Positions 6,815 to 15,074 are shown, numbered from the stretch's first letter. The stretch: 27,453 nucleotides of DNA from Bacteroidales bacterium (GCA_016291185.1 JAEFAI010000030.1:1-27453); one strand, 5' to 3'. Notes: generated by a model not told the origin, from the letters alone. A program made the numbers and translations.

Positions 6815-7882
6815 TTAGTTGCGATGCTTGAGGGAGAAGTAGAAGGGCTCCTCGAAATGCCGCCGGGAGTAGTACGTGACGGAAGGGTGCGTCAGGTCAA
6901 ACACGATGGTCCAGGCCGTGCCGAGGAAGCCTTCCTGTTCGGGCTGGGAGACGGAGAAGATCGCATTTTCCAGCTGCCCCCAGTCCATCATGCTGCCGTC
7001 TTTGGCAAGCAGCTCGCGCAGCTGGTCGTAGCGATGGTCGCCCGGGACGAGGCCGACGTTGTGCTTCGCTGCGCAGAGGTAGTGGTTGGTGACGGCCGGC
7101 GACTCAACGACGACCATTTTGCCATCCACGTATTCGACCACGACGCTCCGGCCGGAGGCGTCGGAAATGGCATAGTGGTGCGCCGCACCGATATCGGAGT
7201 GCATGTCGATGCGCTGGAGGTGCTCCAGCGCTTCGTCCACGGAGGCGGCATTCTTCAGCAGGTAGCTGATGGCCGTGGTGGTGGTGAGGGCAATCTTGCC
7301 TGAGTCCTGGTGCGTCTGTTCATCGTCGCCAGCCATCAGGTCGGCGATGGCAAGCCCCTTCTCGTTGATGCCGTCCAGGGCGCAGAAGAGTCCGCTGAGC
7401 GCCATGTACTGGTTGGCGAAGCCTTCCGGCAGCCAGCCTTCGCCGAACCCGAAGAAGTCCGTATTGAAGGTGGTGATGGTCTCGTAACCGATCTTGGGTA
7501 TCGTGTGCAGGATGATGCCCGTCGCGGACGGGAAGTCGAAGTTGCGCCCCATCAGGACGCCGTCCTCCGGCGTGCGCGCCGTGATCGCGGAGCAGCCGAA
7601 GGCGATGGAGTCGGGTGCCACCGCCGGGGTCTGGAAGTAGCCTTTCGAGAGGAATGACATGATGTGCGTCGCCAACTCGCCGGCGTCGCGCACGCCGCCG
7701 TTGGCCAACAGCTCGTCAAAACCGTCGTCTCCTTTATATTCCATGTAGTAGAGGCCTTCGTCCAGTTTCTGGACGGACAGGGCCCCCATGGCCAGCGGCC
7801 CGAACAGGAAGCAGGCTCCTACCACAAAGACAACGATCAGTCCCAGCAGGGACCAGAAGGCGATTTTGATGATTCTCTTCAT
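6815..7882 (-). CDS. Membrane-anchored linear amide C-N hydrolase (choloylglycine hydrolase/C45 Ntn family)
   Basis: The protein has 355 residues with one N-terminal membrane helix (about 5-30) that should hold the enzyme facing the periplasm. The N-terminal-nucleophile hydrolase core begins at C97 in FGCSAI. Relative to this cysteine, R113 and D116 (GRNFD) lie at exactly the +16 and +19 offsets of Cys2, Arg18 and Asp21 in bile salt hydrolase. Further motifs are GINEKGLAIADL and VTNHYL, which supply the asparagines of the oxyanion site. The catalytic set looks complete; cleavage before C97 would activate it. Members hydrolyse linear amide bonds such as bile salts, acyl-homoserine lactones or penicillin V; the substrate here is not determined. 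The start at 7882 (ATG) is chosen over a GTG at 7897. Confidence 0.83.
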   Translation of the reverse strand: MKRIIKIAFWSLLGLIVVFVVGACFLFGPLAMGALSVQKLDEGLYYMEYKGDDGFDELLANGGVRDAGELATHIMSFLSKGYFQTPAVAPDSIAFGCSAITARTPEDGVLMGRNFDFPSATGIILHTIPKIGYETITTFNTDFFGFGEGWLPEGFANQYMALSGLFCALDGINEKGLAIADLMAGDDEQTHQDSGKIALTTTTAISYLLKNAASVDEALEHLQRIDMHSDIGAAHHYAISDASGRSVVVEYVDGKMVVVESPAVTNHYLCAAKHNVGLVPGDHRYDQLRELLAKDGSMMDWGQLENAIFSVSQPEQEGFLGTAWTIVFDLTHPSVTYYSRRHFEEPFYFSLKHRN

Positions 7883-7909
7883 TTCTTGGAAATACACTAA
7901 CTGATTTGG

Positions 7910-8365
7910 TTAATATGATTGGTTTTTTAGCATGGCTTCACAGCCTTCCAGCAGATCCTGGAAGGTGGTTTCGAAATCGCCGGTGTACCACGGGTCAGCG
8001 ACGTCGCGGTGCTTGCCCGCATAGGACATCATCAGGTGGATCTTGTGCTCGGGGTCGCCCGGGAGGATGCGGTCGATCCAGCGCAGGTTGGAACTGTCCA
8101 TGCAGATGATGCGGTCAAAACGGCCGTAGTCCGCGGCGGTAATCTGGCGGGCGCACTTGGCACTGTCGAAGGGCACGCCGTGCTGCGTCAGGCAGCGTTT
8201 GGCAGGCGGATAGATGCCGTTGCCGATCTCTTCTGTCGAGACGGCTGCCGATTCAATATAATACTGGTCTTCGAGACCACGGGCCCGGACCAGGGCTTTC
8301 AGGATGAACTCCGCCATGGGGCTGCGGCAGATATTGCCGTGGCAGACAAAGAGGATCCTTTTCAT
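7910..8365 (-). CDS. Low-molecular-weight protein tyrosine phosphatase
   Basis: The cytoplasmic phosphatase has 151 residues, the normal family length. The P-loop C8HGNICR14S sits at the N-terminus right after the first beta strand, and the general-acid motif DPWY is at residues 124-127; D124 should protonate the leaving group. The reaction is hydrolysis of phosphotyrosine by a cysteinyl-phosphate intermediate. In bacteria such enzymes often act on tyrosine kinases of polysaccharide export, but no such kinase is nearby. The ATG at 8365 is chosen over an upstream in-frame ATG at 8419 because it places the P-loop at the usual distance and overlaps the yhhN stop as TAATG, a coupling signal. Arsenate reductase of the LMW-PTP fold is less likely given the DPWY motif. 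Confidence 0.92.
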   Translation of the reverse strand: MKRILFVCHGNICRSPMAEFILKALVRARGLEDQYYIESAAVSTEEIGNGIYPPAKRCLTQHGVPFDSAKCARQITAADYGRFDRIICMDSSNLRWIDRILPGDPEHKIHLMMSYAGKHRDVADPWYTGDFETTFQDLLEGCEAMLKNQSY

Positions 8366-9054
8366 TACGCTTTTCCGGATTGCAGGCGATCTTTTACCAT
8401 GGCGCTGACCAGGAGCCACTCGGCAATCAGGTAGGTGCCCATCACGAGAGCATGGCGCAGCGGGAAGTCAATCCCGTTGAAGGCGTGCAGGGCGAGGATG
8501 CTGTCGGATGCGACGAACAGCAGGCCGCCGGCCAGGACGCGCCAGCCGTACTTGCGCTTGCGGACAATCCACAGTCCGCCGCAGGCGGTCAGGTAGAGGA
8601 GCGTCGCGGTATAGACGACCAGGATGCCCCGCAGTACGCCGTTCACGTCAAAACAAGACGCAATCAGCACCGGCGCGAGCGCGACGGGGCCCGCCCAAAG
8701 GAGACGCTCTTTCCAGCCGTGCAGCTTGTCGTGGATGCCGGCCAGCACGGCGATATAGCAGAAGTGCCCGAGCAGGAAGGCCGCGATGCCTGCGGCAAAC
8801 CAGCCGAAGCCACGGCTGTCGAAGAGCAGCAGGATATCGCCTGCCGTGTGCAGGGCCATGCCGACTGCCAGCACGACCGTCCGCCAGCCCCGGTGCTCCG
8901 GCAGCAGTGCGCACAGGGCGGCTGCGGCGAGGGTGGGGATGAGCAACGGCTTTATCCACGGGTGGATGGACGTGACGCCCAGGCTGAGCGTGGCGATCTC
9001 GAACACGGACAGCAGGACGAACAGGAGGCCGAAGTTGCGGGTGGATGTTTTCAT
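8365..9054 (-). CDS. YhhN/TMEM86-family membrane protein (putative lysoplasmalogenase)
   Basis: The polytopic membrane protein has 229 residues and about eight hydrophobic helices. Two conserved acidic motifs of the YhhN family are visible: HTAGDILLLF in the middle and ASDSILALHAF near the end. Animal TMEM86 members and some bacterial ones hydrolyse the vinyl-ether bond of lysoplasmalogens; the conserved aspartates are thought to be catalytic. Whether this organism makes plasmalogens cannot be told from the window. It is the first gene of the minus-strand run and shares one base with the phosphatase gene. The start at 9054 lies 63 bases from the divergent rmuC start, in a short AT-rich region that must hold both promoters. 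CAAATTTC at 9060-9067 is a one-mismatch -7 box on the minus strand. Confidence 0.78.
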   Translation of the reverse strand: MKTSTRNFGLLFVLLSVFEIATLSLGVTSIHPWIKPLLIPTLAAAALCALLPEHRGWRTVVLAVGMALHTAGDILLLFDSRGFGWFAAGIAAFLLGHFCYIAVLAGIHDKLHGWKERLLWAGPVALAPVLIASCFDVNGVLRGILVVYTATLLYLTACGGLWIVRKRKYGWRVLAGGLLFVASDSILALHAFNGIDFPLRHALVMGTYLIAEWLLVSAMVKDRLQSGKA

Positions 9055-9117
9055 GCGGGCAAATTTCCCACAAGTTAGGAAATTTTTTTGTAAATTGCAT
9101 CCAAATTATTTTGAGGA

Positions 9118-10365
9118 ATGAACGCAACAATTCTCTATGTTCTTCTCGGGGTGGCGGTGCTGGTCATCGCCGTGCTCGTCATGGTGATCATCCGCAAGGA
9201 TGCGGAAGTCCGTACGGCCCAGGCACTTCGCCGCAGCGACGCCGAGGCGAACGAGAAGGCCCTGCAGCTTTTGCGTGAGACGCAGGACGCGGCGCTCAAA
9301 CAGCAGATGGAAGGCATCCGTAGTCAGATGACGGCCGAGACGGAGAAGCTGCTCAAGCAGCGCGAGGAAGCCATCTCCAAGAAGGCGGAAGAGACCTTTC
9401 AGACCATCTCCGGCAGTCTCGGCAAGGACCTGAAGGCCATGCAGGAGGCGTTCGTTGCCCAGCGGAAGTCCCAGACCGAAGGGACCGCGCAGATGAAGGA
9501 GGCGATGGAGCAGGCGGTCAAGAACCTGCAGCACCAGACCTCGAGTATCGGTGCCAAGGCCGACAACCTGGCCTCCGCTCTCAAGGGCCAGAACAAGACG
9601 GCCGGCGGCTGGGGGGAAGTCATTCTCTATAATATGCTGGTGAACGAAGGCATGGTGGAGGGGCGTGACTTCGACCGCGAGGAGACGTTGCGCGATGCCC
9701 TCGGGCAGACTGTGCTCAACGAGGACAGCAGCAAGCGCATGCGGCCCGACTACATCCTGCACTATCCCGACAAGACCGAAGTCATCATCGACGCCAAGGT
9801 GTCGCTGGACGCCTACTCCGACTGGTTCGCGGCGGAGGATCCGGCCGCCAAGGAGGAGGCCGCGCAGCGCAACCTGCAGGCCATCCGCACGCAGATCAAG
9901 GACCTCTCCGGCAAACGCTATCCGCACTACATCCGCGAGGGCTACAAGTCCCTGGACTACGTGGTGATGTTCGTGCCGAACTACGGCTCGCTCCAGCTCG
10001 CCAAGTCGCTGGCGCCGAACCTCTTCAACGAGGCGTACAGCCAGGGTGTGCTGATCGCGACGGAAGAGACGCTGATGCCCTTCCTGCGGATGATCCGCAT
10101 CGCCTGGACCAACTACGACCAGGCGCGCAACCAGGAGAAGATCATCAAGGCGGCGCAGAACATGATCGACCGCGTGTACGACTTCTCCAAGGCCCATGCG
10201 ACCATGGGCGATAAGCTCCGCGACGCGATGAAGCAGTACGACGCGATGTCGGCCAAGATCAATGATTCGGGCCAGTCCATCCTGACCTCCGCCCACCAGC
10301 TGATCAAACTGGGCGTTCCGAAGAATCCGAAGAAGCCTCTCCCTGAAGGAGAGGCAGATAACTGA
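9118..10365 (+). CDS. rmuC: DNA recombination protein RmuC
   Basis: The protein has 415 residues. It has an N-terminal membrane helix (about 5-25), a long charged coiled coil (about 30-150), then the RmuC nuclease-like domain with GGWGEVILYNMLVNEGM, RPDYILHYPDKTEVIIDAK and LDYVVMFVPN. The D-x-K segment (IIDAKVSLDAY) is the PD-(D/E)XK-like core expected for the family. RmuC limits inversions at short inverted repeats in E. coli; the exact biochemical activity is not settled. The start at 9118 gives a proper signal-anchor. It ends six bases before the S46 peptidase start, so the two are probably one transcript, though a shared function is not obvious. Confidence 0.94.
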   Translation: MNATILYVLLGVAVLVIAVLVMVIIRKDAEVRTAQALRRSDAEANEKALQLLRETQDAALKQQMEGIRSQMTAETEKLLKQREEAISKKAEETFQTISGSLGKDLKAMQEAFVAQRKSQTEGTAQMKEAMEQAVKNLQHQTSSIGAKADNLASALKGQNKTAGGWGEVILYNMLVNEGMVEGRDFDREETLRDALGQTVLNEDSSKRMRPDYILHYPDKTEVIIDAKVSLDAYSDWFAAEDPAAKEEAAQRNLQAIRTQIKDLSGKRYPHYIREGYKSLDYVVMFVPNYGSLQLAKSLAPNLFNEAYSQGVLIATEETLMPFLRMIRIAWTNYDQARNQEKIIKAAQNMIDRVYDFSKAHATMGDKLRDAMKQYDAMSAKINDSGQSILTSAHQLIKLGVPKNPKKPLPEGEADN

Positions 10366-10371
10366 TATCAT

Positions 10372-12444
10372 ATGAAGAAATACGTAATACTGGCGGCGCT
10401 CTCCCTGGCGGCCGCTTTCCAGCCCCTGCGGGCTGATGAAGGGATGTGGCTGCCGGTGCTGATCACCCAGCGCATTGATGACATGCAGGCCCATGGTTTC
10501 CGCCTCACGGCGGAGGATGTGTACAGCGTCAACCAGGCGTCGCTCAAGGATGCCGTGGTGCTGTTTGGTTCCGGCTGCACGGGCGAAGTGGTCTCCCGGA
10601 ACGGTCTGCTTTTTACCAACCATCATTGCGGCTACAGCCAGATCCAGCAGCACAGCAGTGTGGAGCACGACTACCTCAAGGACGGCTTCTGGGCTCTGTC
10701 CCGCAGCGAGGAGCTTCCCAATCCGGGGCTGACCGTCAGCTTCCTGGAGCGGATGCAGGAGGTTACGGATGTGGTGCTGAAGGGCTACGAGCCGACGATG
10801 GACGAAGCGCAGCGCGACTCGCTGGTCAGGGCCAACGGCAATGCGATCATCAGGCAGGTGGCGGATCCGTCCAAGGGGATCCGTGCCAGCGTGGAGGCGC
10901 TCTACTATGCCAACCAGTATTTCCTCTTCGTGTACAAGGTCTATCGGGACGTGCGTCTGGTGGGCGCCCCGCCTTCGTCGATCGGTAAGTTCGGCGGCGA
11001 CACCGACAACTGGATGTGGCCCCGCCACACGGGAGATTTCTCCATCTTCCGTATTTATGCAGATAAGAATAATGAACCGGCTGATTATTCGGTCGATAAC
11101 GTGCCTTATACGCCGAAGCGTTTCTTTACGATTTCACGCGCCGGCGTGCAGGAGGGGGACTTCACCTTCGTTTACGGCTGCCCGGGCAGCACGAAGGAAT
11201 ACGTGAGTTCCGACGAGGTGCGCTACGTGGGCGAGGTGTCCGATCCGGAGAAGATCGCCCTGCGCACCCTGCGCCTCGACATCCAGAAGAAGTACATGGC
11301 GCAGGACCAGGCGGTCCGTATCCAGTATTCGTCCAAGAACGCCAACGTCTCCAATGCCTGGAAGAAGTGGCAGGGTGAGGCGAAGGGCATCGCCCGGTTG
11401 GGCACGGTTGCTGCCAAGGAGGACTACGAGCGCCGCTTCTCCGCGTGGGCCGCGGGTACGCCTTATGCCGGCCTGCCGGAGCGCCTGCACGCCCTGTACG
11501 CGCAGCGCAACCCGGTCTATCGGGCCTATGAGTACTATACCGAGACGGTCCGTACCGTGGAGCTGCTTCAGCTGGCGAACAATGTCAAGTCCGCCCTGGA
11601 CGCCGGGCGAGCGGTGGCGGGGATCGCGGATGCCTTCTTTAAGGATTATTACCAGCCCATTGACGAGGAGATCTTCGTTGCGATGCTGGATGCCTTCGAT
11701 AAGCACATGGAAGCCGGCTATAAGCCGGAATATTTCCGGCAGCAGATCTCCGCCTACGGCAGTGCGGCGGCCTGGCGCGACGCGCTCTATGCGCAGTCGC
11801 TCTTTACTGATCCGGCGCGCGTCCGGGCGCTGACGCCGGACGACCTGCCCGCCGTCACGGCCGACCCGGCCTTCGCGCTGTACGACGCCTTCTACCAGTG
11901 GTACCGGCAGGACCTGCAGCCCGTGATTGCCCGGCTGGACCGGGAGATCCGCCTGGCCTACCGCGACTACATGCGCGGCCAGATGGCCTTCGAGCCGGGC
12001 AAGGCTTTCTATCCTGACGCCAACCTGACCCTGCGCGTCGCTTATGGCCATGTGGCGGGCTATTCGCCTTCGGATGCGATCTACTACGCGCCCGTGTCCA
12101 CGCTCAAGGGCATTATGGAGAAGGATAACCCGGACATCTTCGACTACAACAACCCGCAGGTGCTGCGCGATATCTATGCCGAAGGAGGACACGATGACCA
12201 GCCGGTCTGCTTCCTGGCCACCAACCATACTTCCGGCGGCAATTCCGGCAGTCCGGTGATCAACGCCGACGGCAACCTGATCGGCATCAACTTCGACCGG
12301 GTGTGGGAGGGAACGATGAGTGATCTCGTTTTCGACCCGGATTACTGCCGCAATATCTCGCTGGATATCCGCTATCTGCTCTTCGTCGTCCGGGAAGTCG
12401 GCCACGCCGACTGGCTCTTCGACGAAATGGTTTTTGCAGACTAG
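10372..12444 (+). CDS. S46 family dipeptidyl peptidase, DPP11-type (Asp/Glu-specific)
   Basis: This 690-residue secreted serine exopeptidase has a signal peptide that likely ends just before DEGMWLP. It has the chymotrypsin-like double barrel with a large helical insert. The catalytic residues are H85 in TNHHCGY, the aspartate in GGDTDNW (residues 208-214) and S625 in GGNSGSP. R643, exactly 18 residues after the serine in the segment INFDRVWEG, corresponds to Arg673 of Porphyromonas gingivalis DPP11, which selects acidic residues at P1. DPP7-type enzymes have glycine there. The enzyme should release dipeptides ending in Asp or Glu from peptides in the periplasm, feeding amino-acid catabolism. 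Length fits the family (about 700). It follows rmuC by six bases and ends at a strong hairpin. Confidence 0.93.
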   Translation: MKKYVILAALSLAAAFQPLRADEGMWLPVLITQRIDDMQAHGFRLTAEDVYSVNQASLKDAVVLFGSGCTGEVVSRNGLLFTNHHCGYSQIQQHSSVEHDYLKDGFWALSRSEELPNPGLTVSFLERMQEVTDVVLKGYEPTMDEAQRDSLVRANGNAIIRQVADPSKGIRASVEALYYANQYFLFVYKVYRDVRLVGAPPSSIGKFGGDTDNWMWPRHTGDFSIFRIYADKNNEPADYSVDNVPYTPKRFFTISRAGVQEGDFTFVYGCPGSTKEYVSSDEVRYVGEVSDPEKIALRTLRLDIQKKYMAQDQAVRIQYSSKNANVSNAWKKWQGEAKGIARLGTVAAKEDYERRFSAWAAGTPYAGLPERLHALYAQRNPVYRAYEYYTETVRTVELLQLANNVKSALDAGRAVAGIADAFFKDYYQPIDEEIFVAMLDAFDKHMEAGYKPEYFRQQISAYGSAAAWRDALYAQSLFTDPARVRALTPDDLPAVTADPAFALYDAFYQWYRQDLQPVIARLDREIRLAYRDYMRGQMAFEPGKAFYPDANLTLRVAYGHVAGYSPSDAIYYAPVSTLKGIMEKDNPDIFDYNNPQVLRDIYAEGGHDDQPVCFLATNHTSGGNSGSPVINADGNLIGINFDRVWEGTMSDLVFDPDYCRNISLDIRYLLFVVREVGHADWLFDEMVFAD

Positions 12445-12453
12445 GTGAAAACG

Positions 12454-12488
12454 AAGAAAGTCTGGCAGATCGCCAGACTTTCTTTTTT
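12454..12488 (+). terminator. Rho-independent terminator after the S46 peptidase gene
   Basis: A 13-base perfect stem (AAGAAAGTCTGGC at 12454-12466 with GCCAGACTTTCTT at 12472-12484) encloses a five-base loop and runs into six T residues (12483-12488). It begins nine bases after the stop codon. Read from the other strand it also follows the tRNA gene, but the T-run there is short, so termination in that direction is less certain. Confidence 0.9.
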
Positions 12489-12489
12489 G

Positions 12490-12562
12490 TGGAGCATACG
12501 AGGATCGAACTCGTGACCTTTAGATTGCGAACCTAACGCTCTACCAACTGAGCTAATACCCC
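12490..12562 (-). tRNA. tRNA-Ala (anticodon CGC)
   Basis: The 73-base cloverleaf can be folded by hand on the minus strand. The acceptor is GGGGTAT/ATGCTCC, the D stem GCTC/GAGC, the anticodon stem TTAGG/TCTAA with loop TTCGCAA, and the T arm ACGAG-TTCGATC-CTCGT, with discriminator A. The loop puts CGC at positions 34-36 after U33, decoding GCG. The acceptor has G3:U70, the identity pair of alanine tRNAs, which agrees with the anticodon. There are wobble pairs at 5:68 and 31:39. CCA is not encoded. It lies 35 bases after pfkA but has its own promoter. Confidence 0.92.
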
Positions 12563-12579
12563 AACTCAATTTGCGGGTG

Positions 12580-12610
12580 CAAATGTAAGAAGTTTTTTTA
12601 AATTGACAAA
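12580..12610 (-). promoter_or_regulatory. Promoter of the tRNA-Ala gene, overlapping the end of pfkA
   Basis: On the minus strand TTTG (12610-12607) and TACATTTG (12587-12580) are separated by 19 bases, a full match to the Bacteroidetes -33/-7 consensus. The -33 element lies within the last codons of pfkA. Transcription would start about ten bases before the tRNA 5' end at 12562. Confidence 0.75.
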
Positions 12611-13569
12611 ATGCTCAGCACTTTGATGAGCTCTTTGTCGATGGGCTTGTCCATCTTGATGGCGCGGGAGAAGGGGACATAGACGATCTGGTCGTTCTTG
12701 ATGCCCACCATGATGTTGCGCTGACCTTCCTTGAGCGCCTCGATGGAGGCGACGCCCAGACGGCTCGCCAGGATGCGGTCGTAGGCGGTAGGGGAGCCGC
12801 CGCGCTGCAGGTGGCCCAGGATGGAGACCTTCACGTTGTACTCGGGATACTCCTGACGCACGCGCTCGGCGTAGTGCATGGCGCCGCCGTCCTTCTCGGA
12901 CACAAGCACGATGCTGCTGTTCTTGCTCTTGCGGATGCCGCGGCCGATAAAGTCGGCCAGCTGGTCGATGTCGGTCTGGTCCTCCGGAATGATGGCGGCC
13001 TCCGCACCGGCGGCGATGGCGCTGTTCTGCGTCAGGAAGCCGGCGTCGCGGCCCATCACTTCGACGAAGAAGATGCGGTCGTGGCTGTTGGCCGTGTCGC
13101 GGATCTTGTCCACGCACTCCATGATGGTGTTGAGGGCCGTGTCGTAACCGATGGTGGAGTCGGTGCCGTAGAGGTCGTTGTCGATGGTGCCCGGCAGACC
13201 GATCACGGGGATGTCATACTCGCTCGCGAGGATCTGCGCCCCGGCAAGGGAGCCGTTGCCGCCGATGACCACCAGGGCGTCGAGGCCGAATTTCTTGATG
13301 TTCTCAAAAGCCTTGGCGCGTCCTTCCGCCTTGCGGAACTCTTCGCTGCGCGCGGTCTTGAGGATGGTGCCGCCGCGCTGGATGGTGTTGCTGACGCTGG
13401 AGCTCGTGAACTCCTTGATGTCGCCCATGATGAGGCCTTCCCAGCCGCGATAGATGCCGTAAACCCGCCAGCCTTCGTAGATGGCTGCCCGGGTGACGGC
13501 ACGGATGGCGGCGTTCATTCCAGGTGCATCGCCGCCTGAGGTAAGTACTCCTATTGATTTGATTTTCAT
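12598..13569 (-). CDS. pfkA: 6-phosphofructokinase, ATP-type
   Basis: The cytoplasmic enzyme has 323 residues and phosphorylates fructose 6-phosphate to the 1,6-bisphosphate in glycolysis. The order of motifs is SGGDAPGMN (11-19), [11 protein letters not shown] (101-111), PGTIDND (126-132) with catalytic D130, [11 protein letters not shown] and HLQRGGSP. The residue pair that separates ATP- from pyrophosphate-dependent enzymes is glycine/glycine here (G106 and G127), which indicates ATP. At position 105, where E. coli has Asp103 in GGDGS, this protein has asparagine; that residue helps hold Mg-ATP, so nucleotide use could differ. The gene starts eight bases after the LOG-family gene ends and is probably co-transcribed with it. 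Confidence 0.95.
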   Translation of the reverse strand: MKIKSIGVLTSGGDAPGMNAAIRAVTRAAIYEGWRVYGIYRGWEGLIMGDIKEFTSSSVSNTIQRGGTILKTARSEEFRKAEGRAKAFENIKKFGLDALVVIGGNGSLAGAQILASEYDIPVIGLPGTIDNDLYGTDSTIGYDTALNTIMECVDKIRDTANSHDRIFFVEVMGRDAGFLTQNSAIAAGAEAAIIPEDQTDIDQLADFIGRGIRKSKNSSIVLVSEKDGGAMHYAERVRQEYPEYNVKVSILGHLQRGGSPTAYDRILASRLGVASIEALKEGQRNIMVGIKNDQIVYVPFSRAIKMDKPIDKELIKVLSILSI

Positions 13570-13576
13570 ATCTTAA

Positions 13577-14503
13577 TTACTTAAAGAATTTTCCGGGTAC
13601 GGTAACTGCGTTCTCCTTCTTGAACGCGAGGATCTGCTGAATGACGGCTTCGGGGTCGTCGGAGATGGAGAGCAGGAGGTCGTGGTATTTGCCGCGCGCC
13701 ATCATGTCCACGAGGAAGGGATAGACGGGGATTTCCTTCGTGAAGAAGTCCACGCCCATGAAAGCCATGGGGCTGGATACCTCGCAGGTCTTGTAGTGGT
13801 CCTGGGCTGCCTCCTGGAAGATCTCCTGGACGGTGCCGGCGGAACCGGGCGTGAAGATGATGCCGCCGACGGCAATGGTCAGGATCGTGTCTTCGCGGAT
13901 GCTGCAGTCGAAATACTTGGCAATGTGCGTTGCGAAGGGGCTGGAAGGCTCGTGGCCGTAGAGCCAGGTAGGGATGCCCAGGCTCTTGTATTGCTTCTGC
14001 GGGAAGCGCTCCATCACGCGGAAGGCGGAGGAGAGCCAGCCCTTGTCGCGGAACGTATCCGCGACCTGGAGCATTTTCAGCGCCTTGTCAAACTCCTTCT
14101 CCGTGCGTCCGGCCATCCAGGCGCCGAAGTGCGTGGCCTCCATGGCGCCGGGGCCGCCGCCCGAGACCATGAGCTTGCCCTGCTCGGTGAGCCGCTTGCT
14201 GATGAGGGCGACCTTGCGGTAAAAGGCCTCGCTGCGCTTCATGGCGTGGCCGCCCATCACGCCCACGATGTCGAACGGGTTGTAGGCGCTCAGGAAGCGG
14301 AAGAGCGCGTCGCTGATGGAGTGGTCGTGCAGGGTGCGGGGCAGGGTGACGGCCAGGTCCCGGCTGCGCTTGCCGCTGGCGATATAGTCCGCATAGACGT
14401 GGGCGTCGTAACTATTGGCATAGCTGCTCTCGTCGGAAGGGTCGAATCCGGCATAGAGGGAGGCAGCGTCGTAGAGCTCTTTTCTGATCTGATAATTGTC
14501 CAT
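13577..14503 (-). CDS. LOG-family nucleotide 5'-monophosphate nucleosidase-like protein
   Basis: The protein has 308 residues with a Rossmann-like core. The LOG signatures are present in variant form: VSGGGPGAMEATHFGAW corresponds to the GGGxxGxM element and PGSAGTVQEIFQE to PGGxGTxxE, with serine for the second glycine. LOG and PpnN proteins cleave nucleoside monophosphates to free base and ribose 5-phosphate. The longer N-terminal and central regions are more like PpnN (YgdH) than the short plant-type LOG, but it is shorter than PpnN itself. The start at 14503 is supported by a -7 box TAACTTTG about 20 bases upstream. A longer frame back to 14671 would cross that promoter and encode a spurious hydrophobic leader. 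Substrate is not established. Confidence 0.8.
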   Translation of the reverse strand: MDNYQIRKELYDAASLYAGFDPSDESSYANSYDAHVYADYIASGKRSRDLAVTLPRTLHDHSISDALFRFLSAYNPFDIVGVMGGHAMKRSEAFYRKVALISKRLTEQGKLMVSGGGPGAMEATHFGAWMAGRTEKEFDKALKMLQVADTFRDKGWLSSAFRVMERFPQKQYKSLGIPTWLYGHEPSSPFATHIAKYFDCSIREDTILTIAVGGIIFTPGSAGTVQEIFQEAAQDHYKTCEVSSPMAFMGVDFFTKEIPVYPFLVDMMARGKYHDLLLSISDDPEAVIQQILAFKKENAVTVPGKFFK

Positions 14504-14523
14504 TGCAGGGGCTTTTTCCGGTG

Positions 14524-14531
14524 CAAAGTTA
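14524..14531 (-). promoter_or_regulatory. -7 promoter box of the LOG-family gene and pfkA
   Basis: On the minus strand TAACTTTG (14531 to 14524) matches TAnnTTTG and lies 20 bases before the ATG at 14503. I see no clear TTTG at the -33 distance. It decides the start codon of the LOG-family gene. Confidence 0.5.
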
Positions 14532-14699
14532 CAAAAAAACGCGGGAAAGAGTTCGCATGCACTATCTTTTACTATATGATATGCAAACAGCATAAATACA
14601 ACTAAAGAAACAATAAAGTTAAGCGCCAAAACATTTTTGTTATCGACCTTTTGCGCAAAAAAGTCCTCCAAATGGGGTGTAAGTGATTCATTAATTTGC

Positions 14700-14707
14700 T
14701 ATATTTG
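14700..14707 (+). promoter_or_regulatory. -7 promoter box of the YegP-like gene
   Basis: TATATTTG matches the TAnnTTTG consensus and lies 40 bases before the ATG at 14748, leaving an A/C-rich leader of about 35 bases. The -33 element is not obvious. The rest of the 244-base divergent region 14504-14747 is AT-rich, and I see nothing else in it. Confidence 0.5.
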
Positions 14708-14747
14708 TCCTCAACGACATTTTTCAACACTTTAAAACAATACAACC

Positions 14748-15074
14748 ATGGGTAAATTTGTTGTGACTGTTCGCAAGAACGGCGAATTCCAGTTCAACCT
14801 GAAGGCCACCAATGGCCAGGTCATCCTCTCCAGTGAAGGCTACAATACCAAGGCTGCCTGCCTGAACGGTATCGAGTCTGTCAAGAAGAACGGCCCTGTG
14901 GCCGAGCGTTATGAAGTCAAGGAAGCCAAGAACGGCAAGCCTTTCTTCAACCTGAAGGCCTCCAACGGCCAGGTCATTGGTTCCAGCCAGATGTATGCCT
15001 CCGAGCGTACGATGAAAGCCGGTATCGCATCGGTGATGCGCAATGCTGACTCCCCGGTTGTCGAGGAAATTTAA
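14748..15074 (+). CDS. YegP-family protein with two DUF1508 repeats
   Basis: The protein has 108 residues made of two copies of a roughly 50-residue unit. The first contains KNGEFQFNLKATNGQVILSS and the second KNGKPFFNLKASNGQVIGSS, each followed by a helix with a GI-S motif (GIESVKKN, GIASVMRN). This is the DUF1508 repeat as in E. coli YegP, a small cytoplasmic protein of unknown function. It has its own promoter and a strong terminator, so it is a single-gene transcript. The lysine- and asparagine-rich codon pattern, with regular use of common codons such as AAG and AAC, suggests high expression, but that is only an impression from reading. Confidence 0.9.
   Translation: MGKFVVTVRKNGEFQFNLKATNGQVILSSEGYNTKAACLNGIESVKKNGPVAERYEVKEAKNGKPFFNLKASNGQVIGSSQMYASERTMKAGIASVMRNADSPVVEEI

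Noticed and set aside
9106..11028. Minus-strand open frame of 640 codons across rmuC and the S46 peptidase gene
   Set aside because: It spans two unrelated plus-strand genes and their junction, which a real gene would not do. There is no promoter or recognisable domain.
12454..12488. Possible attachment site or integration remnant beside the tRNA gene
   Set aside because: The repeat is a normal terminator hairpin with a T-run. No integrase, no direct repeat of the tRNA end and no shift in gene content are seen nearby.
14504..14671. N-terminal extension of the LOG-family protein
   Set aside because: The extension crosses a good -7 box on the same strand and is unlike the family; the ATG at 14503 fits better.
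14748..15074. Internal repeat in the YegP-like gene as a DNA-level tandem repeat
   Set aside because: The two halves are similar because the protein has two DUF1508 units; the DNA copies are diverged and give no sign of recent duplication.
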